NCBI GenBank assembly: GCA_028281285.1
Contig: JANQKF010000001.1
Coordinates: 62,001 to 126,000, forward strand
Direction: 5' to 3'
From: Cyclobacteriaceae bacterium
GTDB taxonomy: Bacteria > Bacteroidota > Bacteroidia > Cytophagales > Cyclobacteriaceae
DNA: 64,000 nt
Positions within the stretch are counted from its first letter, which is position 1; every line of letters begins with the position of its first letter. This document shows positions 26,139 to 33,865 of the stretch, one piece after another. Made by a program: the position numbers and the translations under genes. The notes beneath the pieces are model-generated. The model was not told the DNA's origin and did not search any database. It saw only the letters and a program-made list of their open reading frames with translations.

Positions 26139-26458
26139 AAGGAACTCACCTCGGAGAATTTGAAGAATTGGTATTACTCACTTGCGCCCTTTTGATCAAT
26201 AGTGCTTATAGTGTCACTATAGGAGACGAGATCGAAAGGCAGACTGATCGATCTGTAACACTTTCAACAGTACATACAGCCCTCTATCGACTCGAAAAGA
26301 AGGGTTTTGTAGAATCATACATGGGCGGAACAACGAAAGATCGTGGGGGAAGAAGAAAGCGACTATATCGGATCACAGCAGCTGGATTTGACGTTCTTAA
26401 CCAGGCAAAAGAAATGAGGAATCGCATGTGGGATATGATGCCTGACTACAAATTTTAA
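26135..26458 (+). CDS. PadR family transcriptional regulator
   Basis: 107 residues from the ATG at 26135 (MKGTHLGEFEELVLL). A TTG 18 bp upstream would place the start inside the conserved leader. Winged-helix domain with typical PadR features: LGEFEELVLLTCALL, GDEIERQTDRSVTLSTVHTALYRLEKKGFVES and GGRRKRLYRITAAGFDVL. PadR-permease pairs are greatly expanded in Cytophagales; the regulator probably represses the permease gene 26 bp downstream. The identical leaders suggest both genes respond to the same factor. Confidence 0.92.
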   Translation: MKGTHLGEFEELVLLTCALLINSAYSVTIGDEIERQTDRSVTLSTVHTALYRLEKKGFVESYMGGTTKDRGGRRKRLYRITAAGFDVLNQAKEMRNRMWDMMPDYKF

Positions 26459-26460
26459 TT

Positions 26461-26488
26461 ATTAGTTTGACAAATAAGATTTAAATGA
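26461..26488 (+). repeat. Leader repeat B (permease 5' region)
   Basis: Second copy of the 28-bp leader, located in the gap between padR and the permease gene and ending at the permease ATG (26485). It differs from copy A at three positions only. Confidence 0.7.
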
Positions 26489-29103
26489 GTGACTACAAAC
26501 CACCTCGGTGGGCCGATCGCTTTCTGGAATGGTATTGCTCTAAGCACTACTTAGAGGAGGTTCAGGGCGATTTGCATGAATGGCATAAGCGCAGAGTACT
26601 GAAATCGGGGAGGTTCAGAGCCCGGTTGATGTATCCAATTGATGTGGTCGCGTACCTTAGATTATTCAGGGTCAAAAACATAGATGAAATGGAAAAAAGA
26701 AACAACAGGTTATTCTTCAGTTATCTGAAGATGGCAATCAGGCAGTATAGAAGGAACCTTGCCTATTCCACCTTAAATACTTTGGGGCTGGCCATAGGAT
26801 TAGTTAGCGTCATGCTTATCTCATTATTCATTTTGGATGAACTAAGCTTTGATCGATTTCACGATGGCCATGACCAGATATACCGACTTGTAAATCACAA
26901 TCCGAGTTCAGGCAGGTTGGGTGATGCCACACCATCACCCTGGAAAGCAAATATGGAACTTGCGTTTCCTGAAATTGAACAACACGTCAGGCTAGGACAG
27001 GATAATGTGTTGATGAAAAAAGAAGGAGAGAATTTCCTGGAAAACGGATTCTATTGGACAGATGCTGGATTCACAGAGTTCTTCAGTTTTGAAGTACTGG
27101 CTGGGGACAGGGCAACAATGTTGGATGAGCCAAATTCAATTGTACTGACCAAGTCAAAAGCGCTTCGGTACTTTAATCGTTTGGATGTGGTAGGAGAACT
27201 TCTGCCACTAAAGGTGTATGACGGGAATAAAGAGTTCACCATGAAGATAACGGGTGTTCTGGAAGACGTGCCGAGAAATTCGCACCTACAATTTGATTTT
27301 CTCGGTTCGATGTCCACTACTGACGAAATGTACGGCAGGTTTAATAGTATCTGGGGACTTAACTGGATGCAGGCCTACGTCAGACTTCCAAAAGGCACCG
27401 ATCCGGGTACTCTTGAGAAGAAAGTTCCTGCATTCTTCGAAAAATACAGGGGTGAAGGTTCCTCTGAGTTTAGTGATATCATTTTTCAGCCACTAACTGA
27501 AGTTCGACTGGAATCGAACAACGTGGAAGGTCGGATTGCCAAGGGGGACAAGAATAACATACTCCTTTTTGGCTTTGTGGCTGTTCTGATACTTTTTGCT
27601 GCATCCATCAATTACATTAATCTCACTACGGCAAAGTCTACCAGAAGAGGAAAGGAAGTTGGGATGAGGAAGGTGTTCGGTGCAAATCGAAGACATGTCA
27701 TTCGTCAGTTTTATGTAGAGTGCGCCTTGCAATTGAGTATCGCTTACATTTTGGCCATTGGCATTGTAGTGACTGTTTTGCCTCAGTTCAATGCTGTGGT
27801 TCAAAAAGAGATGTTCAACGCTGATCTGTTTAGGCCATCGATTTTGATGGTGATGGCTGGCGTTTATCTTATCATATTGCTCTTATCCGGTTTCTATCCG
27901 GCTATTGTGATGAACAGGTTTCGACCCATTGAGGTATTAAGAAATAGTCAAGGCACTGCCGGGGTTAATCGGGGATGGATCCGGAGGATTCAGGTATTGG
28001 TGCAGTTTGCGATTGCTACGTTTTTGATTTCCTGTACGATTATTGTCTTGAATCAGATGAATTACTTCAATAGTCATGATAAAGGGTTTAACTCGGACCA
28101 ATTGATCAATATTCCGGTAGATGATCGGAATCTTCAAGAACGATTGGTTTTAATTAAGGATCGAATGTCCAGAGTTTCAGGTGTGACTTCGATTACAGCC
28201 TCAGGAGAGGCGTTACCGAGTGCAATGAATAACACCTGGGGTTTTGATTGGGAAGGGAAACCCGATGAGCAAAGTGAAGGCATCAATGTGGTCGCGATTG
28301 ATTACGACTACCTTCAGACATTAGAAACTGATTTGGTACTCGGTAGGAACATTTCCAAAGATCTGGCTTCAGATTCCAGTTCCGCGTGTTTATTAAATGA
28401 GTCGGCATTTAAGCTTACAGGTTGGACTGACCTGGAGGGAAGAAAGGTTAATATTGGTGGGAATGCTTTGTTTGTTGCAGGAGTGGTTGAAGATTTTAAC
28501 TACAATTCTTTGCACAGCGAGGTAGCACCCGCTGCCTATATGCTAATACTACCCGGGGCAAGAGTAAGTCCTGATAATTTGATTTTGCGTTTAGACGCTT
28601 CCAATATATCAAGTGCAATTGATGATCTTGATGACGTTTGGAAAGAGTTTTCGGAACAGCCCTTTGACTTTTCATTTGTTGATCAATCCTTCGCCCAATT
28701 ATATGGAGATGAGAAAAGGTTTATGAAGGTCTTGGTCAGTTTTGCCATTATTGGTGTGTTTTTAGGTGTTTTGGGCCTGGTAGGGCTGATATCATTTGTT
28801 GCTGAACGACATGCCAGAGAGATAAGTATTCGAAAAGTACTAGGGGCCAGCAGAGGTAGTATAATGGCAAAAGTGGGTACCCAGTTCATGCAAATATTCG
28901 TGATCTCGGTCCTGATTGCATTACCACTTAGCCGGATGGTCATGAGTAATTGGCTTCAGGGATTTGCCTATTCTATATCGCTAAATTGGCAAGTATTCGG
29001 TTTTGCCACGCTCGTAGCATTGACCATCACACTTTTGAGTATAGGCACTCATACTTTGAGGATTGCATCAGCAAATCCCACAAAACATCTGTCTGATCAT
29101 TAG
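26485..29103 (+). CDS. MacB/FtsX-type ABC permease with permease prefix domain
   Basis: 872 residues. A short N-terminal prefix domain (about 1-65: PPRWADRFLEWYCS, LEEVQGDLHEWHKRR) precedes two MacB-like halves. Each half has a membrane helix, a periplasmic MacB_PCD domain and a three-helix FtsX core carrying the GMRKVFGANR (first half) and SIRKVLGASRG (second half) loop that contacts the ATPase. No ATP-binding subunit lies near, as is usual for this Bacteroidota group. The proteins are thought to be mechanotransmission exporters of peptides or lipoproteins. It pairs with padR. Confidence 0.92.
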   Translation: MSDYKPPRWADRFLEWYCSKHYLEEVQGDLHEWHKRRVLKSGRFRARLMYPIDVVAYLRLFRVKNIDEMEKRNNRLFFSYLKMAIRQYRRNLAYSTLNTLGLAIGLVSVMLISLFILDELSFDRFHDGHDQIYRLVNHNPSSGRLGDATPSPWKANMELAFPEIEQHVRLGQDNVLMKKEGENFLENGFYWTDAGFTEFFSFEVLAGDRATMLDEPNSIVLTKSKALRYFNRLDVVGELLPLKVYDGNKEFTMKITGVLEDVPRNSHLQFDFLGSMSTTDEMYGRFNSIWGLNWMQAYVRLPKGTDPGTLEKKVPAFFEKYRGEGSSEFSDIIFQPLTEVRLESNNVEGRIAKGDKNNILLFGFVAVLILFAASINYINLTTAKSTRRGKEVGMRKVFGANRRHVIRQFYVECALQLSIAYILAIGIVVTVLPQFNAVVQKEMFNADLFRPSILMVMAGVYLIILLLSGFYPAIVMNRFRPIEVLRNSQGTAGVNRGWIRRIQVLVQFAIATFLISCTIIVLNQMNYFNSHDKGFNSDQLINIPVDDRNLQERLVLIKDRMSRVSGVTSITASGEALPSAMNNTWGFDWEGKPDEQSEGINVVAIDYDYLQTLETDLVLGRNISKDLASDSSSACLLNESAFKLTGWTDLEGRKVNIGGNALFVAGVVEDFNYNSLHSEVAPAAYMLILPGARVSPDNLILRLDASNISSAIDDLDDVWKEFSEQPFDFSFVDQSFAQLYGDEKRFMKVLVSFAIIGVFLGVLGLVGLISFVAERHAREISIRKVLGASRGSIMAKVGTQFMQIFVISVLIALPLSRMVMSNWLQGFAYSISLNWQVFGFATLVALTITLLSIGTHTLRIASANPTKHLSDH

Positions 29104-29125
29104 GAAGTTCAATTCTGGGGGGCTT

Positions 29126-29947
29126 TTACTTCTCTATCACTTCCATTACATAACGGAAGCCGATATAGGGTGAATATTCAAAACCTTCGAATTGATCTTC
29201 CGCATTGATTCTGAGATAGTATCCTGAGCTTCCAAAGCTACCACCTTTAGTAGAACCTTTTTCGGCCACCATTTCAGCAACATTTCCGCTGAGGCTATGT
29301 AGTCCGTAGGGGCCTTGAGGATATTGATCAACAGGGACGGTAAGTGCCACAGGTTTTAGATCTTCGGGTATATGATATTCGATTTTCGATCGATCCTTAA
29401 TATCGATCTTCACCCTGCCTTCTCCAATTCGGAGAAAGTTGGCAAGGTACCTTCCTTTGGAATTTTTTAAGTAGGGTGATCCCCATGGAAAAGCGACAAT
29501 TTGTCTACCTCCAGACGCTATGCTTACCCACTCTTCTTTAGTAGGCAATCGAAAACGGACCTCCTTAAATTTTCTCTTTCTAGAGCTATTGTATTGATCT
29601 GTGAGCCAATTGCAATAATTCAAAGCACCTTCATAAGTAATATTGACCACAGGGTAATTGTCGAAGGCTTGATGTTTGTAATAATATTGGCTGTTGACCG
29701 GCATGAGACCTAATTCACTCCAACCCTCATGGTGGACTTTAGAATCTTTGATCAGATTTGCCATTTCCTTTTCTTCTGCCCATTTCAAAAAGCTTCTGTA
29801 TTCAGAATTAGTAGTTTCAAATTTGTTAACGTACAGGTCTTCCTGAACTTTGACAAGACTGTTTTCGACTGATTTGATTGAAATCAGGTCGATGGAAGCA
29901 GGCAGTAAAAACAGAAACGAGATTATGGTTGAGGTGAGGAGTTTCAT
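29126..29947 (-). CDS. FGE/SUMF1-fold protein, no catalytic cysteines
   Basis: 273 residues with a signal peptide (about 1-20). The body has the formylglycine-generating-enzyme fold: VNKFETTNSEYRSFL, YPVVNITYEGALNYCNWL, RFRLPTKEEW, GPYGLHSLSGNVAEMV, GSTKGGSFGSSGYY and a final IGFRYV. The two active-site Cys of true FGE are missing; the only visible Cys is in NYCNWL. It is therefore more like the structural SUMF1-fold proteins of Bacteroidota such as GldJ/GldK, which belong to gliding and type IX secretion, though it is shorter. Its role is unknown. Confidence 0.8.
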   Translation of the reverse strand: MKLLTSTIISFLFLLPASIDLISIKSVENSLVKVQEDLYVNKFETTNSEYRSFLKWAEEKEMANLIKDSKVHHEGWSELGLMPVNSQYYYKHQAFDNYPVVNITYEGALNYCNWLTDQYNSSRKRKFKEVRFRLPTKEEWVSIASGGRQIVAFPWGSPYLKNSKGRYLANFLRIGEGRVKIDIKDRSKIEYHIPEDLKPVALTVPVDQYPQGPYGLHSLSGNVAEMVAEKGSTKGGSFGSSGYYLRINAEDQFEGFEYSPYIGFRYVMEVIEK

Positions 29948-30016
29948 GTTGTTTTGGAGTTGATTTATCTAAAAACGGAGAATGTAACTTTCATCTTGTA
30001 TAAAAAGCAAAAAATA

Positions 30017-30041
30017 ACCCTCAGCATAAATTGTTGAGGGT
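30017..30041 (-). terminator. Rho-independent terminator of blaI-blaR1 operon
   Basis: A 7-bp stem (ACCCTCA/TGAGGGT) is followed on the minus strand by TATTTTTTGCTTTTT. It lies 45 bp past the BlaR1-like stop. Confidence 0.78.
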
Positions 30042-30043
30042 CT

Positions 30044-30066
30044 TCACTCTCAGACCAGGAGAGTGA
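30044..30066 (-). other. Second 3' hairpin after BlaR1-like gene
   Basis: A perfect 8-bp stem (TCACTCTC/GAGAGTGA, 7-nt loop) lies between the stop codon and the terminator hairpin. It may stabilise the 3' end or form a tandem terminator. Confidence 0.5.
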
Positions 30067-30086
30067 TCAACTAGCATCTGTCTTTC

Positions 30087-31463
30087 CTAGTTATCATCAT
30101 TGTACCTGAAAACTCGTGTTGTTGCGAAGCTATCGTACACAGGAAAGTATCGTTTGAAAATGGCCTTATACTTTTCATACTTGTTTCCGAGAGTGGTCTT
30201 ACCGTTCAGCAGATCCGAATATTGAAACATCAATGTTACCTTTTGTTTGTCTTCATTGAGAATCCCATCCTTGATCAATTCGCTTCTGATTTCGGCCATC
30301 ATTTTATCTGATTTTTCCAGTGCGTTTTGCCTACCGATGATGAATTTTATTGGCTCTCGATCGACCATGAGCACTTTTCCTTTTAAATTTTCAACACCCT
30401 TATCTTTGACGAGAACTTCCAGTTCCTTCCTGTCTTTGAGCCATAACGTGTCTTGTCTGGCCTGCTGTACAGGGGCAATTTCGTGAGTTTTCAACTCATT
30501 GTTTGAATAATTTACAAATGCAGAGCTCACCATGATAGTTAAGAAAAGTAAAGCCGCGAAGCCAATCTTGTGACTGACTGAGTTGTTGTTTTGAGTAATC
30601 ATACGTTCTATTCTGTTTTTAAATTCCGAATTGTTTTTGGCTGCGAGGGCAACCTGATTTGAAAGATTGATCTCCTGAAGTTTGATCAATGTTTTAGCGT
30701 AAGACAGATTGTTGTTCAGTTTCAGTACTTCATCATCGCAGGTATACTCCATTTCTTTTCGCAGATTCCTGACCATCAAAATCACGAAAGGATTAAAGAA
30801 GAAGGTGGTTTCGAGAAGGACCAGAATGGTATTTACCAGGTAGTCGTTTCTTCGAATATGAGCCAACTCATGTAGAAGAATAGTATCCAATTCTTGCGAA
30901 TTAAATCCTGAGATAAGGCCAGCAGGGAAATAAATGATGGGCTTCATTACACCCGTTGTCATGGGGGAGTTGACCAAAGGACTAACCAGTAACTTTATTC
31001 TTCGCCTAATACCTAAGCCCTTAGACAGGACATCTATTCTAGTAATGACCGATAGATCCGTACAAGGGATTGCCTTTGATCTATAGAGGTTCACCCGATT
31101 TTTGTTGACAAGATATCTAAGTACTCCAAATAAGGCTCCCAAAAGCCAAATCCAGCTTATCCATCGACTATTGTGGGTGATGGCGAGCTTGAGTTTGTCC
31201 ACAAAATTCAGTTCAAGATTGAAGACGGTTGGCTCCAGCCCCAAAGACCAAAAACTATAGACTTCTGGTTGAGTAGGAATTTGTTGGAAAAGGACTAAGA
31301 TAATGCTCAGAAGAAATAAGATAAGCCCACCAATTTTGATGATTCTTTTGGCACTTGATTGTGAAGTCAAAGTCGTGATCAAGCCGGTGAGAATCCAAAT
31401 GGCTGACCCTATCCAGAAAGAGTGGATCAATGTCCAGGACAATATTTCCTGTACACCGCTCAT
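30087..31463 (-). CDS. BlaR1/MecR1-like M56 membrane metalloprotease
   Basis: 458 residues. About four membrane helices and an M56 zinc-protease domain with HELAH (His198, Glu199, His202) followed by the RRNDYLVN motif. After the last helix (about 297-315) the periplasmic tail (about 320-458) is not a penicillin-binding sensor domain. It is short and holds EKSDKMMAEIRSELIKDG, as in many Bacteroidota copies. By analogy it is a sensor that cleaves the linked BlaI-type repressor; the signal is unlikely to be a beta-lactam. The start overlaps blaI by 4 bp. Confidence 0.9.
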   Translation of the reverse strand: MSGVQEILSWTLIHSFWIGSAIWILTGLITTLTSQSSAKRIIKIGGLILFLLSIILVLFQQIPTQPEVYSFWSLGLEPTVFNLELNFVDKLKLAITHNSRWISWIWLLGALFGVLRYLVNKNRVNLYRSKAIPCTDLSVITRIDVLSKGLGIRRRIKLLVSPLVNSPMTTGVMKPIIYFPAGLISGFNSQELDTILLHELAHIRRNDYLVNTILVLLETTFFFNPFVILMVRNLRKEMEYTCDDEVLKLNNNLSYAKTLIKLQEINLSNQVALAAKNNSEFKNRIERMITQNNNSVSHKIGFAALLFLTIMVSSAFVNYSNNELKTHEIAPVQQARQDTLWLKDRKELEVLVKDKGVENLKGKVLMVDREPIKFIIGRQNALEKSDKMMAEIRSELIKDGILNEDKQKVTLMFQYSDLLNGKTTLGNKYEKYKAIFKRYFPVYDSFATTRVFRYNDDN

Positions 31464-31843
31464 TGTTCCTGATCCTTGTTTTCCAACTTGTCTAACATAG
31501 CCCTAATTTCATCCAGTTCTTCTTTGTTTGGCTTTTGATTACCTAAAGCATGAAGGATCAAATTGGTGGATGATCCGCTGAAGACTTTGTTCACAAATCC
31601 ACCCAGCATTTCTTTCTGTATTTGCTCTTTTGCAACTGCCGGGCTGTATATGTGAGTCTGGCCCTTGGGTTCTCGGGTTAAAAGATCTTTCTCATACATA
31701 TTTTGAATGATCTTCAGTGTAGTGGTGTAACCGGTGTTCTTGATCTTTACCAGCTCATTATGTACTTCACGAGCGGTCGAGTCGCCAAGATCCCATAAGA
31801 CTGTCAGGATTTCTAGTTCACTATTTGTTGGAGATATTGACAT
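31460..31843 (-). CDS. BlaI/MecI/CopY family repressor
   Basis: 127 residues, the standard length. N-terminal winged helix (SELEILTVLWDLGDSTAREVHNEL, TTTLKIIQNMYEKDLLTREPKGQTHIYSP) and a C-terminal dimerisation helix (FVNKVFSGSSTNLILHAL). It probably represses its own operon and is removed when the M56 partner cleaves it. Two dyads with TACGA-N6-TCGTA half-sites lie 15 and 69 bp upstream of its start. Confidence 0.93.
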   Translation of the reverse strand: MSISPTNSELEILTVLWDLGDSTAREVHNELVKIKNTGYTTTLKIIQNMYEKDLLTREPKGQTHIYSPAVAKEQIQKEMLGGFVNKVFSGSSTNLILHALGNQKPNKEELDEIRAMLDKLENKDQEQ

Positions 31844-31857
31844 GTTTCTTAGTTAAT

Positions 31858-31875
31858 CTACGATTAGTATCGTAG
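31858..31875. promoter_or_regulatory. BlaI-type operator 1
   Basis: Perfect dyad CTACGAT-TAGT-ATCGTAG, 15 bp upstream of the blaI-like start. The half-site TACGA-N6-TCGTA resembles the TACA-x-TGTA-type dyads bound by BlaI/MecI/CopY proteins. It is repeated at 31912-31933. Confidence 0.75.
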
Positions 31876-31911
31876 CAAAGAAATAGAGTGCGATTTTAAG
31901 AAACAAGAAAA

Positions 31912-31933
31912 ACCTACGATTTTTGTCGTAGGT
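31912..31933. promoter_or_regulatory. BlaI-type operator 2, also terminator-like on minus strand
   Basis: Perfect dyad ACCTACGA-N6-TCGTAGGT with the same TACGA-N6-TCGTA geometry as operator 1. On the minus strand the dyad is followed by TTTTTCTTGTTTC, so it also looks like a terminator for the TfoX-like gene, whose stop is 30 bp away. The one sequence may serve both uses. Confidence 0.65.
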
Positions 31934-31963
31934 GATCAAAATATTTAATTAGAGAGGTTGGAG

Positions 31964-32308
31964 CTACTTTTTCTTTTTGCTGGATTTCGCCAACGGGTTG
32001 AAGTCAAGACAAAGTTGAACCCAATATTCCAGTCCTTCATCGGTATCGATGCCTTCACCTTCTACAAAAACGAAGCCTTTCATCGCTCGCCCGGTAAAGT
32101 TCATTTCCTTACAGCCTGGCTTGTTCAATGCCTCTTCGTAGAGATCAGGGTTGATGCGTGCCATGATTTCATCTTTCACAATACCAACGCACATTTTATC
32201 ATCCACCATATAGCATAGTCCACCCATCATTTTCTTAGATTGATAGACTATCCCTTTATCTTTTAATATGTGATCGATGCGGTCTTCAAGGAGTTCGTTG
32301 TAAGCCAT
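31964..32308 (-). CDS. TfoX N-terminal-domain protein
   Basis: 114 residues. Matches the TfoX_N domain: an N-terminal helix (ELLEDRIDHILKDKG), KKMMGGLCYMVDDKMCVGIVKDEIMARINPD, a middle GCKEMNFTGRAMKGFVFVEGEG, and a basic Lys tail. In gamma-proteobacteria TfoX regulates competence, but stand-alone TfoX_N proteins in Bacteroidota have no known role. No TfoX C-terminal domain is present. Single gene; a dyad downstream may end it. Confidence 0.88.
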   Translation of the reverse strand: MAYNELLEDRIDHILKDKGIVYQSKKMMGGLCYMVDDKMCVGIVKDEIMARINPDLYEEALNKPGCKEMNFTGRAMKGFVFVEGEGIDTDEGLEYWVQLCLDFNPLAKSSKKKK

Positions 32309-32330
32309 GATTTTGAAATTACGAATTACA

Positions 32331-32360
32331 AATTGAGAATTAAGAATTAGATTCTCAATT
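32331..32360. repeat. AT-rich inverted repeat
   Basis: AATTGAGAAT-N10-ATTCTCAATT, 10-bp perfect arms, in the gap between the 32393-33259 gene and the TfoX-like gene. It could be the 3' hairpin of the former (minus strand), but no clear U-tract follows. Confidence 0.45.
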
Positions 32361-32392
32361 AGAGGACGATTGACTTACGATAAAATGGACTT

Positions 32393-33259
32393 CTAAACTC
32401 CAATAATTTTCTTGGATGCGGCTATTCCAGCTACCAAAAACCCACATAACACTCGTGCCTGATCATGTGGGGTGGGCTGATTAACAAATTCTGAAGCTCT
32501 TAAGATCGCTCCGTTAAATGGAGTTGTCAGCCATTCCCCAAATGGAAGGGGAGTTAATTTCTCGTAGAAGTTATCGCCAGTTGCTGACCATGTAGTGATA
32601 TAGTAGTACGGCTCGTCAATGGCTTCATCATGAATTGCGAAGCCTATGCTGTATGATTTGATGGCATTGCCTTGATCATCAAATACCATGGGAATATAGG
32701 CTCCATTATCGAAATGATGAGGCCAGGTACGAACTGGAGAAGCAGTTTTGTCTTGTGCTGCAAATGCCTTCAAAATGATATCACTATTGGCTCGATGGTT
32801 GGCCATTTCTGCAAATAACTCAGGGTCATTGTATTCAAAAGGAGCTCCATCATCTGTCGGATGATGAGGAATATCATAATGTAAATCCAGTTTTAATTGC
32901 TCACCATCCACTTCAAGTTGATGTAATCGAACTTTGACCCAATCCAGAATTTGTGATAAGACCTGACCATGGAGAGGGTAGTGGTCTATTTCACTCATCT
33001 CCTCATCAAACATGATCAATCTTAAATCTTTTGGTCTCATGGCAAATCGAAACTTGCCTTTTGGACTATTGGCCCAATTGCCTGCCAGGACTTCATGCTC
33101 TGAGAGCCATTCCATATTAGTATGACTGTCATCTGCCTGATTTTCAACATAGTATTTACCCACCATGGAGATGAACTGCACTCCTCTGTGAATCATGTTA
33201 ATTGCAGGGGCCAGAGATTTAGGATCTAGACTAAGAGGCTTCCAGTCGAAATTGTTCAT
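32393..33259 (-). CDS. Conserved hypothetical protein
   Basis: 288 residues with no signal peptide and no family I can name. It is rich in His, Trp and Pro, with HYDIPHHPTDDGAPFEY, RTWPHHFDNGAYIPMVF, and YYYITTWSATGDNFYEKLTPLPFGEW in the middle. It ends in a hydrophobic helix (QARVLCGFLVAGIAASKKIIG). The many acidic and His residues would allow metal binding. It forms an operon with a zinc-ribbon-like protein (one-base overlap) and a DUF427 protein upstream. It may be an enzyme of small-molecule metabolism, but nothing proves that. Confidence 0.6.
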   Translation of the reverse strand: MNNFDWKPLSLDPKSLAPAINMIHRGVQFISMVGKYYVENQADDSHTNMEWLSEHEVLAGNWANSPKGKFRFAMRPKDLRLIMFDEEMSEIDHYPLHGQVLSQILDWVKVRLHQLEVDGEQLKLDLHYDIPHHPTDDGAPFEYNDPELFAEMANHRANSDIILKAFAAQDKTASPVRTWPHHFDNGAYIPMVFDDQGNAIKSYSIGFAIHDEAIDEPYYYITTWSATGDNFYEKLTPLPFGEWLTTPFNGAILRASEFVNQPTPHDQARVLCGFLVAGIAASKKIIGV

Positions 33260-33531
33260 TATCTACTGATTTCTTTCAGGTCTTTATCGTAATTGGTCTG
33301 GCAGGTTGCACATACATATCCCTGACTATGCTTCTTTAACTGGATTCCACTCACATGGTTTACCACAAAGTCTTGAATAAAGGCATGTCGACTTGAGTTA
33401 TTGTTTACATCGATCTGCTTGTCTTCCATCAAGTCAATCGCCTTGCCTCCATATTCTTGTCTTCCCCAACAATTCGGGCAGACACCTTCCGGAGTTGGTA
33501 TTGATTTATTTTTCTTAAAAATACCCATCAC
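33259..33531 (-). CDS. Small protein with two CxxC pairs
   Basis: 90 residues. Two Cys pairs, CPNC near residues 18-21 and CATC near 74-77, suggest one zinc ribbon split by a helical insert (SSRHAFIQDFVVNHVSGIQL). Start could be either of two adjacent Met codons. It overlaps the DUF427 gene (4 bp) and the hypothetical gene downstream (1 bp), so the three are co-expressed. Function unknown. Confidence 0.7.
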   Translation of the reverse strand: MMGIFKKNKSIPTPEGVCPNCWGRQEYGGKAIDLMEDKQIDVNNNSSRHAFIQDFVVNHVSGIQLKKHSQGYVCATCQTNYDKDLKEISR

Positions 33532-33809
33532 TCCTCAACTTGGACACCTCTCCAAAAGGCGACATAATTTTTGATTCCTTTGGCCAACTCTGAAGTTTCA
33601 GGGTAATACCATGCCGCATCCGTGTTTTCACTACCGTTCACTTCAACCGTATAATAACTAGCGACACCTTTCCAGGGACATGTAGTATGCGTGTTGCTCT
33701 CTTTGTAGTACTCTTTTTTTATGGAGTCATGAGGGAAATAGTGATTACCTTCCACAACTACCGTTTCATTGCTTTCAGCGATTACTTCGCCATTCCAAAT
33801 AGCTTTCAT
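33528..33809 (-). CDS. DUF427 family protein
   Basis: 93 residues, the usual size of DUF427. Signature residues are visible: KAIWNGEVIAESNETVVVEGNHYFP, TTCPWKGVASYYTVEVNG and AAWYYPETSELAKGIKNYVAFW. DUF427 is a small beta-barrel family of unknown biochemical role. First gene of a three-gene operon with the CxxC protein and the hypothetical protein; it lies 56 bp after the malic enzyme gene and may share its transcript. Confidence 0.9.
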   Translation of the reverse strand: MKAIWNGEVIAESNETVVVEGNHYFPHDSIKKEYYKESNTHTTCPWKGVASYYTVEVNGSENTDAAWYYPETSELAKGIKNYVAFWRGVQVEE

Positions 33810-33865
33810 TTCTTAATTATTTTGTTGAAAACCGATTGGACGGTTGTAATGTTCCCAAAATGACT

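Noticed and set aside
30087-31843. Beta-lactam resistance locus
   Set aside because: The M56 protein lacks a penicillin-binding sensor domain and no beta-lactamase gene is present.
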